The translations under genes were made by a program, and so were the position numbers. A DNA stretch of 6,891 nt from Candidatus Krumholzibacteriia bacterium. Lineage in GTDB: Bacteria > Krumholzibacteriota > Krumholzibacteriia > LZORAL124-64-63. A model generated the notes under the pieces. That model worked only from the letters and a program-made list of their open reading frames with translations. It did not search any database and was not told the origin of the DNA. Below are positions 1 to 5,724 of the stretch, one piece after another. Location of the stretch: contig DAOWLV010000168.1 of the NCBI GenBank assembly GCA_030643455.1, positions 1 through 6,891 of the forward strand, written 5' to 3'. The stretch's first letter is position 1; every line of letters starts with the position of its first letter.

Positions 1-1
1 G

Positions 2-223
2 AACTACATGAAAGGACGGAGGGAGAAGGTCCGGGGCAGTCCAACGCCGGCCATGGAGCGAGGGATGATGGAAGGGCCTTTGGAAATCGAGGAGTTGCTG
101 CAAATGAGGATATTCAGGACACGATGTGAACTTCCGCCGGCTTGGAGTGATTATTATGACCGGAACGTTGAGACCCGGGCTTTGAAGGTAAACCGCAAAC
201 ACGAGTTGAAGATGGCGTACTGA
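2..223 (+). CDS. C-terminal end of a possible transposase (partial at left edge)
   Basis: The frame is open from the first bases to a TGA at 221-223, so this may be the 3' end of a gene that begins outside the window; the first ATG inside is at 8. The visible ~73 residues are basic and include a stretch SPTPAMERGM followed by a Glu/Leu-rich segment (EIEELL). That resembles the end of many DDE/integrase-type transposases, where a TPAM..G motif is followed by a short acidic helix. The tail (YYDRNVETRALKVNRKHELKMAY region) ends very basic. No DDE catalytic residue is in view, so the family cannot be assigned. If it is a transposase, it is either the intact end of an element lying to the left or a decayed remnant. 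The alternative is a chance open frame. The resemblance is from memory of the family, not from a search. Confidence 0.4.
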   Translation, partial: NYMKGRREKVRGSPTPAMERGMMEGPLEIEELLQMRIFRTRCELPPAWSDYYDRNVETRALKVNRKHELKMAY

Positions 224-228
224 GAAAA

Positions 229-259
229 CTCCCCTTGCCCAGACAATGAGCAAGGGGAG
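229..259 (-). terminator. 10-bp perfect hairpin, weak terminator candidate
   Basis: The arms CTCCCCTTGC (229-238) and GCAAGGGGAG (250-259) are perfectly complementary around an 11-nt loop. On the minus strand the stem is followed by only four T (bases 228-225) and then C, so it would be a weak intrinsic terminator. On the plus strand no T-run follows. It lies 6 nt after the stop of the left-edge frame, so it could instead be a 3' mRNA stabilising stem or part of a mobile-element end. It is the second minus-strand hairpin after the stronger one at 319-345. Confidence 0.45.
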
Positions 260-318
260 AAGGGAGACACAATTTCAGAGGCACAACCAGAGGTACTGAT
301 AAAAATTTAGGTCTGGGC

Positions 319-345
319 AAAAAAAAACCCCCGAAAAATCGGGGG
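319..345 (-). terminator. strong rho-independent terminator, minus strand
   Basis: The stem CCCCCGA (328-334) / TCGGGGG (339-345) closes a 4-nt loop. On the minus strand it is followed by nine T (complement of A319-A327), the classic intrinsic-terminator layout. The same stem read on the plus strand is followed by A, not T, so the direction is leftward. It would end transcripts of the candidate RNA at 346-449 and any glgX read-through. Confidence 0.85.
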
Positions 346-449
346 AAAAAAAGCAGGGAGGCTGGGCGAATCTGGCGAGGTGAAGAACTGATGTCCGTCC
401 AGGTGTCGATGCCGAAGCACGAGATTCGGATTAAGCCTCCCCGAATCGT
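346..449 (-). ncRNA. candidate structured small RNA (or structured glgX 3' UTR)
   Basis: Read on the minus strand, the 5' part GGGAGGCT (441-434) pairs perfectly with the 3' part AGCCTCCC (363-356). Inside that, CGAATCT (428-422) pairs with AGATTCG (373-367), giving a long end-closing helix. Within it, 421-407 forms a hairpin closed by a C(UUCG)G tetraloop (loop at 416-413), which is stable in this orientation only and so supports minus-strand transcription. The terminal helix runs into TGC and seven T (352-346), so it could itself act as a terminator. A competing local hairpin GATTCGG (447-441) / CCGAATC (429-423) is possible. I do not recognise a family: the SRP tetraloop/symmetric-loop core is absent, the length does not fit 6S RNA or RNase P, and there is no tRNA fold. 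It could be an independent sRNA started at about 449 or a processed or structured 3' UTR of glgX. Ends are estimates. Confidence 0.5.
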
Positions 450-455
450 TAGGAT

Positions 456-464
456 ACAATATCA
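456..464 (-). promoter_or_regulatory. extended -10 element for the candidate RNA
   Basis: The minus strand reads TGATATTGT across 464-456: the TGn extension followed by TATTGT, which keeps T, A, T and the final T of TATAAT. Transcription would start near 449, just before the structured region. I see no good -35 at 16-18 bp, which extended -10 promoters tolerate. It is a plausible sigma-70 site, not a strong one. Confidence 0.35.
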
Positions 465-550
465 GATTTCATGACGGATAAACCAGAAAAAAATCCATTA
501 GGAGATATTTTTATTGAAACGGTATATTTATTAACAGGGCCAAGAGATTG
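465..550. other. AT-rich spacer between glgX stop and the candidate RNA
   Basis: These 86 bases are markedly AT-rich compared with the GC-rich genes around them. I find no open frame longer than a few codons and no hairpin followed by a T-run directly behind the glgX stop. The plus strand has a Shine-Dalgarno-like TTAGGAGAT (499-507), but the TTG that follows opens a frame of only six codons. The AT richness fits a promoter region for the RNA on the minus strand. Confidence 0.4.
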
Positions 551-2719
551 TCATTTCACGCGTTTATCCTGACACTGCAATACGGTGATACTGTGTGCGG
601 GGACATTGACCGCGGCATCTTCCACGGGAGTGGGGCCCTCCAGGCCGGTGATGTCCTGGGGTGAGGGCAGGGAAGTGTCGATGACCTTGGTCCAGCCCAT
701 TCCGGCAGGCGCGGCAGGGAGTTCGAATTCAAGATCAAGGTCGCCGGCGTTGAGCATGGTAAACACGTGACGGCCGGTTTTAGGCTGTTCGAGGGTGAAG
801 GCCAGGGAGTGCGAACCAGGGGTCCAGTCAGGCTTGTTCGGCTGGGTGCCATGCCAGGAGATGTCTCCCGGGTGGTCGGGATTGGTGGCCGACCAGTATC
901 GGTTGTCCTGCAGAATATCCACCGAATCCGTGAAGCGAATCAACTCCCTGGTGAAGCGAACCAGGCCTGCGTTTCTGTTCACCAGGTCCCAGTCGAACCA
1001 GTTCAGTTCATTGTCCTGGCACCACGGGTTGTTGTTGCCCAGTCGGGTGTGACCGGTTTCATCGCCCATCCACAGCATGGGCGTGCCGTGGGACAGCATC
1101 ACAAGGCAGAGGAAATTCCGGACCTGTCGGTCCCTCAGGGCCGCGATTTCCACTTTGTCGGTCGGACCTTCCACCCCGCAGTTCCAGCTCAGGTTATCCT
1201 TGGATCCATCCCGGTCCTGTTCCCTGTTGGCGTCGTTGTATTTCTTCCGGTAGGAGACCAGGTCGCGCAAAGAGAACCCGTCGTGGCAGGTCACGAAGTT
1301 GATGCTCACGAACGGGCGGTCCTTGGGTTTGGTGAAAAGGTCCGGACTGCCCACGATTCGAGCCATGAGGGTTTCGATGGTGTCTTCGTCTCCACGCAGG
1401 AAGCCCCGCACCGCGTCACGGAAGGGGCCGTTCCACACGTCGAACCGTTCCCCGGTGAACGATCCCACCATGTTCAAGCCGCCGGTGTCCCACGCCTCGA
1501 CGATCATCCGCGTTCCGGCCAGGGACGGGTCCGACTCGATGGCCCACAGAACCGGAGGATTGGCCATCGGCTCACCGTTCTCGCCGCGGGCCAGGGCGGC
1601 CGCAAGATCGAAGCGGAAACCGTCGACGTGCATTTCCCGGACCCAGTGGCGGAGGGAGTCCTGGATCAGCCTTCTGACAATGGAATGATTGGCGTTGACG
1701 GTGTTGCCGCAGCCGGTGAAATCGGCGAAGAGGGACCGGTCCTCTTCCAGCATGTAGTAGGCGGAGTTCTCGAACCCCCGCCAGCTGATAACCGGGCCGT
1801 CGGCGCCGCCCTCGGCGGTGTGGTTGAAGACGACATCGAGAATGACCCGGATTCCCGCCTTGTGCAGGGCCTTGACCATGTCCCGGAATTCATCGACCGG
1901 TCCGGCGGCAGACCGGTCCGAGCTGAACGGGGCGTGGGGGGCGAACCAGGCCACGCTGCTGTAGCCCCAGTAGTTGGTCAATCCGGCCGGTGCATCCTGG
2001 ACATCGAAGTGGTGGACGGGCATCAGTTCGACGGCGGTCACACCCAGTTCCTGGAGATAATCGATCTTTTCAATCAGTCCCGCATAGGTCCCACGGAGAT
2101 GCTCGGCCACCCCGCTGGAAGGATGGGCGGTGAAGGCAGCCACGTGCATCTCGTAGATGACCTCGCGTCCACGGGGCAGCCGAAGTGGCTGGTCGTCCTC
2201 CCAGTCGTAGGCCGCCATGTTCACCACCACGCTGCGCAAGGCAAGGGCGCAATTGTCCCCGGGCTCGCGGGCGGCCTGACGGTCGTAGATGTCCTGACCC
2301 GTCACCGCCAGGCCGTAGGGATCCAGCAGGACCTTCTCTCCGTCGAACCGATGGCCGTCCTCGGGCCTGACCGGTCCCTTGACCCGCCAGGCATAGGTCT
2401 GGCCCGGACCCAGATGGGGGACAAATACGTGCCAGTAGTAGTTTGTCCGGTTGACTCCAGGGTCGAGATCGATGACACGGGACGGAGCGGGGTCTTCGGG
2501 ACGGTCGAACAGAAGCAGTTCAACAGCTTCGGCGTATTTGGTGAAAACCGCGAAATTGACCCCTGCGGAAAGGACGGTGGCTCCCAAGGGGGCGGGTATC
2601 CCGGTCTGGGGTATGCGTGGCCTGGATTTATTCAATGCAACCGCCGTGGTGGGGTGGGTTCTGATATTTGCGGCAAATCCGTCCGCAAAGATAGCCCCCA
2701 ACCCAGCCCGGGTCATCAT
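551..2719 (-). CDS. glgX: Glycogen debranching enzyme GlgX / isoamylase-type (GH13_11)
   Basis: This 722-residue cytoplasmic glycoside hydrolase would cut alpha-1,6 branches in glycogen or its limit dextrins, feeding maltodextrins into glycogen breakdown. Residues ~41-130 form the CBM48-type beta-sandwich (PLGATV, then GVNFAVF). The GH13 barrel follows with all four motifs: DVVFNH at 295-300, GFRFDLA at 367-373 with nucleophile D371, EAWD with acid/base E408, and FVTCHD at 475-480 with D480 stabilising the transition state. WGYSS near 251 and LSWNCG near 510 are typical of GlgX/TreX. The length is normal (about 660-720). The ATG at 2719 is followed by a second ATG at 2716; neither has a good Shine-Dalgarno. 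The first ~35 residues are unlike the family, so a start at TTG 2635 (residue 29) is possible. The gene is divergent from the PilZ gene, with no other glg gene in the window. TreX-like trehalose-pathway use is the main alternative role. Confidence 0.93.
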   Translation of the reverse strand: MMTRAGLGAIFADGFAANIRTHPTTAVALNKSRPRIPQTGIPAPLGATVLSAGVNFAVFTKYAEAVELLLFDRPEDPAPSRVIDLDPGVNRTNYYWHVFVPHLGPGQTYAWRVKGPVRPEDGHRFDGEKVLLDPYGLAVTGQDIYDRQAAREPGDNCALALRSVVVNMAAYDWEDDQPLRLPRGREVIYEMHVAAFTAHPSSGVAEHLRGTYAGLIEKIDYLQELGVTAVELMPVHHFDVQDAPAGLTNYWGYSSVAWFAPHAPFSSDRSAAGPVDEFRDMVKALHKAGIRVILDVVFNHTAEGGADGPVISWRGFENSAYYMLEEDRSLFADFTGCGNTVNANHSIVRRLIQDSLRHWVREMHVDGFRFDLAAALARGENGEPMANPPVLWAIESDPSLAGTRMIVEAWDTGGLNMVGSFTGERFDVWNGPFRDAVRGFLRGDEDTIETLMARIVGSPDLFTKPKDRPFVSINFVTCHDGFSLRDLVSYRKKYNDANREQDRDGSKDNLSWNCGVEGPTDKVEIAALRDRQVRNFLCLVMLSHGTPMLWMGDETGHTRLGNNNPWCQDNELNWFDWDLVNRNAGLVRFTRELIRFTDSVDILQDNRYWSATNPDHPGDISWHGTQPNKPDWTPGSHSLAFTLEQPKTGRHVFTMLNAGDLDLEFELPAAPAGMGWTKVIDTSLPSPQDITGLEGPTPVEDAAVNVPAHSITVLQCQDKRVK

Positions 2720-2731
2720 GAAATCCGGGTT

Positions 2732-2743
2732 AAGTGATCACTT
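2732..2743. promoter_or_regulatory. perfect 12-bp palindrome between divergent genes
   Basis: AAGTGATCACTT is fully self-complementary. It sits 12 bp upstream of the glgX start and about 70-80 bp upstream of the PilZ gene start, inside the ~95-bp divergent intergenic region. This is where a dimeric regulator would control glgX or both genes. Adjacent GATATACA (2753-2760) could supply weak -10 elements on either strand, but I see no convincing -35. An operator role is inference. Confidence 0.4.
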
Positions 2744-2797
2744 TGCCGGGTCGATATACAGGAAGAGCCATTAAACCGGATGTTTTATGCCATTGCC

Positions 2798-2803
2798 AAG
2801 GGG
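2798..2803 (+). promoter_or_regulatory. Shine-Dalgarno-like AAGGGG deciding the PilZ gene start
   Basis: AAGGGG lies 10 nt before ATG 2814. The upstream in-frame ATG at 2787 has only a GGA at 2778-2780. This favours 2814 and would remove nine residues (MPLPRGCRI) from the longer reading. Confidence 0.45.
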
Positions 2804-2813
2804 ATGTCGGATC

Positions 2814-4118
2814 ATGCTGCTTGATACCCTGAATGCCATGAGCCAGGCTGGAATAGAGGCCCTTCAGTCCACCTGTGATTTGGTTGTTCAAGGACAGGAG
2901 GTCTCCCTGGTCAGGGAAGGCAACCAGAAATTCTCTTCACTGGTCACGTTGAGGATCAAGGGCTGCCCCCTGCAGATGGTTCATCTGGGGTGTGACACCG
3001 AACTTTCCGGGCACCTGGTGGAACGGTCCCAGGAGCCTGACGATGGATCCGGTATGGATGCCCTGGCCGACTGCTTTCTTTCCCATCTTCTGGAAAAATT
3101 CGAAGACCGCAATCCACAGGGTATCGTGGAAACACTGCAAAACACTCCGGTTACCTTGCACACCAGAGGCGTGCGCACCTTCCAGATCAAGCTGGATACC
3201 GAGCAGGGGCAAATGTTTTTCCTGGCGGAGGTTCCTTCCCGGGCCGAAATGGCCATCGCCAAGGGCAGCGACTTCCTGTCGAGAATGGAATCGATCTACC
3301 TGCCGGGGGACTGGCACGGCAGCAAGGACCTCACCGATGAGGATGCGGTGAACAACTTCGTGACCTACCTGCGCAAGACCGAAGGGGACATTTATCTCGA
3401 GAACCCCGCCGATGATGGGACGGCCACCATGCATTCGGGACTCCTGGTGGAAACGTGCGAGGTCGAAGACCGTCCGGCCTTGAAGCTCCTCACTGATTTC
3501 TCGGATCGGGATCTTGGAGTTCCCGCCCCAGGTACTGCGGTAAAGGCCAGTGTGGGAATCGGCGACCGATCACTGGAGTTCGACCTGGCCTACCTGGGAC
3601 CCGCAGCCCACGAGCTGGCGTCCGGGTTACAGCTGCCCTGTGCCTTGTTTTCCCTGCCACCGGAGGTGTGCATCGGTCAGCGTCGCAGGGCCTTCCGGGT
3701 TCCCGTTTCCGGGACGGTAAGGGTGGAGCTCGAAGGGGTCCTCGGACAGGGGAAGGTTTCCCCCTGGTCCGACGATGAATTCGTCCCCGAGGTGATCAGC
3801 GGCCGCCTGGCGGATCTCAGTTTTTCAGGTGCCCGGATTATTGCGGACCACTCGCAGCTTTGCTCGTGTTTTGAAAAGGATGGCCGCGTCATCTGCCGCA
3901 TGTATTTTCCCGACGTGGAGGAACCGTTCCAGGTCATGGGCGTTATCCGCCGATCTACCGCGGGCCCTGCGGACAGAAACCAGTGGCAGGATGAAATAGG
4001 CATCGAGTTCCTGGTTTCCCCCAACGGTGATCGGGCCGCCCTCGATTATATCCGGCAGTTTGTCCTGGAGGTCCAGAGGATGAAACTGGCCCAAAGACTC
4101 CAGGTCACCGGCGCTTGA
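2814..4118 (+). CDS. YcgR-like PilZ-domain c-di-GMP receptor with an unassigned N-terminal domain
   Basis: A predicted soluble 434-residue protein (443 if ATG 2787 is used) that should bind cyclic di-GMP and pass the signal to an unknown target. The C-terminal PilZ domain (about 285-425) has the RxxxR motif at R291/R295 within QRRRAFR, and D334-L-S336-F-S-G339 matching the D/NxSxxG motif, so both ligand-contacting motifs are intact. Before it, residues ~186-285 look like a PilZN/YcgR N-terminal domain: a beta-rich segment ending LFSLPPEV just before the arginine motif, as in flagellar brake proteins. Residues 1-180 are unlike standard YcgR and are not recognised; a helix MDALADCFLSHLLEKF followed by a Val-rich strand faintly recalls CheX/CheC/FliN-like folds. 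No signal peptide or membrane helix is seen. It is divergent from glgX and 135 nt ahead of the next gene. Motility, adhesion or polysaccharide control is inferred from the family only. Confidence 0.82.
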   Translation: MLLDTLNAMSQAGIEALQSTCDLVVQGQEVSLVREGNQKFSSLVTLRIKGCPLQMVHLGCDTELSGHLVERSQEPDDGSGMDALADCFLSHLLEKFEDRNPQGIVETLQNTPVTLHTRGVRTFQIKLDTEQGQMFFLAEVPSRAEMAIAKGSDFLSRMESIYLPGDWHGSKDLTDEDAVNNFVTYLRKTEGDIYLENPADDGTATMHSGLLVETCEVEDRPALKLLTDFSDRDLGVPAPGTAVKASVGIGDRSLEFDLAYLGPAAHELASGLQLPCALFSLPPEVCIGQRRRAFRVPVSGTVRVELEGVLGQGKVSPWSDDEFVPEVISGRLADLSFSGARIIADHSQLCSCFEKDGRVICRMYFPDVEEPFQVMGVIRRSTAGPADRNQWQDEIGIEFLVSPNGDRAALDYIRQFVLEVQRMKLAQRLQVTGA

Positions 4119-4221
4119 CCCCGCACGTCGGGAAAGAGGGCCATCGAGGAATTTGCCTGGGTTGAAACGCCGCCTTGGGCTAGATTGCACCGGACAGCCC
4201 TGATAGCCTGTTGAAGCATTC

Positions 4222-4236
4222 GCCGGAATTTCCGGC
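4222..4236. promoter_or_regulatory. 15-bp near-perfect palindrome upstream of the RdhA-like gene
   Basis: GCCGGAA (4222-4228) and TTCCGGC (4230-4236) are exact inverted repeats around a single T at 4229. The site ends 17 nt before the GTG start at 4254. With a one-base centre it cannot form an RNA hairpin without opening the middle, so a DNA-binding dimer site is the likelier reading. A weak TTGAAA (4162-4167) lies upstream with TAGATT (4181-4186) only 13 bp later, which is a poor promoter spacing. Confidence 0.35.
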
Positions 4237-4253
4237 CAGAAGATCCGGTCGCC

Positions 4254-5630
4254 GTGTTGCCTCTTGCCCTGACAGTTTATGGTGCCGCCCTTTTCCTCCT
4301 CTTCCTGTGGGTCCATGTCGTATCACGCCTCGAGGGGGAGAAAACCGCCGCCAACCGGTCCCTTCTATTGGCCCTTCTGGCTCCCCTGCCATACCTGGTA
4401 GCGGCCTGGGGGCCCATTCCCGGCCATGGGGTCGCCGGCCTGATCCTGCTGGTCATTTCCCTGGCCGCACCCATCCTGCTCATGATTCCTACCGGCAAAC
4501 CCAGGGGTATCGCAGATCCGGCGGCCACCGGCCGCATCGATGAGCGGACGATCATGTTTTCCCGCTCGGCCCTCGAACCCGGCAGCTCCCGGTTCGATGA
4601 GTATTACGAAAAATATCCTGAACATCGTGCCTCGGACGACAAGTTCCGCTGTCTGCCCGGATTGATGTCCCCGGACTCCGGGAAATTCGAATCCCTTTCC
4701 TTCGCCGCGGCCGGCGCAAGTTTCGATACCGTGGAGGAACTTGCCACCATGGTCGAGGGATTGCCCGCGTCCGAGCGGGCTGCCGTCGACCAGGGCGAGG
4801 TGACGAGGTTTTTGAAGGGGTGGTCGCTCAAGCTGGGGGCCGTTTCCTGCGGGGTGACGACCCTGCGTGACTATCATATCTATTCGGTCAAGGGCCGGGG
4901 GCCCCGTTTCGGGAAAAAAATCGATCTTCATGGAACGGGCAGCCACCGCTGCGCGGTGGCCATTACCGTGGAAATGGATCACGGCAGCCTGGGCACGGCC
5001 CCGGAGGGACCGACCCTCATGGAATCGGCCCAGCAGTACCTGGCCGCCGGCGCCATCGCAGTCCAGATGGCCTCCTTCATCCGAAGGCTGGGTTGGGAAG
5101 CCGAGGCCCACATTGACGGCAACTACAAGGTGATATGTCCGCTTGTCGCAAGGGATGCGGGCCTGGGGGAAATCGGCCGGATGGGCCTCCTGATGACCCC
5201 GACCCTGGGACCGCGCGTCAGAATCGCGGTCGTGACCACGGATCTGCCCTTGGATGTGGACGGACGAAACTTTGATCCCAGTGTGCTCCATTTCTGCGGC
5301 ATCTGCAGCAAATGCGCGGATATCTGTCCGCCAAGGGCCATTCCAGCGGGGGCTCCTGCCGCCATCGAGGGCGTGGAACGCTGGCGCATCGACCAGGAGG
5401 CCTGTTTTGCCTACTGGTGCGCCGTGGGAACAGATTGTGGGCAGTGCATCAAGGATTGTCCCTATTCCCATCCGGACAGTCTGCTGCACAATCTCGTCAG
5501 GTGGGGTCTGAAGCGGTCCTGGGTATTCCGGCATTTCGCCCTCAGGATGGACGATGTGCTCTACGGGCGGAGACCCGGTCCACTGCCGCACCGTTTCTGG
5601 ATCCCGCGGAGAAAACAAACGCCGGCCTGA
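4254..5630 (+). CDS. Membrane-anchored reductive dehalogenase-like (RdhA-family) corrinoid/Fe-S protein
   Basis: This 458-residue protein resembles RdhA, the cobamide-dependent subunit that removes halogen from organohalides. The C-terminal ferredoxin region has C348-x2-C351-x2-C354-x3-C358-P and C384-x10-C395-x2-C398-x3-C402-P, giving two 4Fe-4S clusters. The core carries RdhA landmarks: MDHGSLGTAP near 241, LGEIGRMGLLMTP at 304-316, and GPRVRI...TTDLPLD at 319-334. Aligned by eye to characterised RdhAs, Y262 falls on the catalytic Tyr, N290 (in GN) on the halide-pocket Asn and R321/R323 on the conserved Arg. There is no Tat signal; instead three hydrophobic segments lie at about 4-23, 36-54 and 60-78, so it is probably anchored directly rather than through RdhB. 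The GTG start keeps the first helix; a TTG at 4257 is an alternative and the Shine-Dalgarno is weak. Epoxyqueuosine-reductase-like function is less likely given the motifs. Substrate is unknown. Confidence 0.8.
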   Translation: MLPLALTVYGAALFLLFLWVHVVSRLEGEKTAANRSLLLALLAPLPYLVAAWGPIPGHGVAGLILLVISLAAPILLMIPTGKPRGIADPAATGRIDERTIMFSRSALEPGSSRFDEYYEKYPEHRASDDKFRCLPGLMSPDSGKFESLSFAAAGASFDTVEELATMVEGLPASERAAVDQGEVTRFLKGWSLKLGAVSCGVTTLRDYHIYSVKGRGPRFGKKIDLHGTGSHRCAVAITVEMDHGSLGTAPEGPTLMESAQQYLAAGAIAVQMASFIRRLGWEAEAHIDGNYKVICPLVARDAGLGEIGRMGLLMTPTLGPRVRIAVVTTDLPLDVDGRNFDPSVLHFCGICSKCADICPPRAIPAGAPAAIEGVERWRIDQEACFAYWCAVGTDCGQCIKDCPYSHPDSLLHNLVRWGLKRSWVFRHFALRMDDVLYGRRPGPLPHRFWIPRRKQTPA

Positions 5631-5645
5631 TTGACGATCCCGTTC

Positions 5646-5679
5646 CCAATGGTTAACCTGATGTACCCCCGACCATTGG
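5646..5679. promoter_or_regulatory. 8-bp inverted repeat over the -35 region, operator candidate
   Basis: CCAATGGT (5646-5653) and ACCATTGG (5672-5679) are exact inverted repeats separated by 18 bp. The second arm ends 2 bp before the TACAAT -10. GGTTAACC (5651-5658) is a further 8-bp palindrome overlapping the first arm. No T-run follows, so a terminator for the upstream gene is unlikely. A regulator binding both arms would cover the promoter of the next gene. Confidence 0.35.
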
Positions 5680-5681
5680 AA

Positions 5682-5687
5682 TACAAT
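5682..5687 (+). promoter_or_regulatory. -10 box TACAAT for the 5725-6225 gene
   Basis: TACAAT matches TATAAT at five of six bases. The sequence 17 bp upstream (5659-5664, TGATGT) is a poor -35, so activity may depend on an activator or on the overlapping inverted repeat. Transcription would start at about 5694, giving a ~30-nt leader that begins with a hairpin. Confidence 0.4.
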
Positions 5688-5693
5688 CTTTCA

Positions 5694-5713
5694 GGCCCGC
5701 TCCATTTCGGGCC
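5694..5713 (+). promoter_or_regulatory. leader hairpin just upstream of the ribosome binding site
   Basis: GGCCCG (5694-5699) pairs with CGGGCC (5708-5713) around an 8-nt loop. The stem ends 2 nt before the Shine-Dalgarno GGAG (5716-5719), so it could affect ribosome access or stabilise the 5' end. TTTT at 5720-5723 follows too loosely for a strong terminator. Confidence 0.35.
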
Positions 5714-5724
5714 GTGGAGTTTTC

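Noticed and set aside
346..449. Signal recognition particle (4.5S) RNA, tRNA or 6S RNA
   Set aside because: The SRP GGAAGGAAGCAG-type core, a tRNA cloverleaf with CCA, and the 6S large central bubble at ~180 nt are all absent.
499..532. Shine-Dalgarno-like AGGAGAT followed by TTG on the plus strand
   Set aside because: The frame is only six codons before TAA and leads into antisense of glgX; too short to support as a gene.
767..2737. 656-codon open frame on the plus strand, antisense to glgX
   Set aside because: Its product is low in recognisable motifs and rich in Gly/Val/Arg as expected from the reverse of a GC-rich gene, while the minus strand encodes all four GH13 motifs. It is a shadow frame despite its length.
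2937..3434. 165-codon minus-strand frame inside the PilZ gene
   Set aside because: No family features, no ribosome binding site worth noting, and complete overlap with a well-supported gene.
4119..4253. Sigma-54 or standard sigma-70 promoter for the RdhA-like gene
   Set aside because: No GG-N10-GC pair in good context, and the only TTGAAA/TAGATT pair has a 13-bp spacer, too short for a convincing sigma-70 site.
4365..5618. 417-codon open frame on the minus strand, antisense to the RdhA-like gene
   Set aside because: The plus strand carries two ferredoxin-type cysteine motifs and RdhA landmarks; the antisense product has no coherent domain. Shadow frame.
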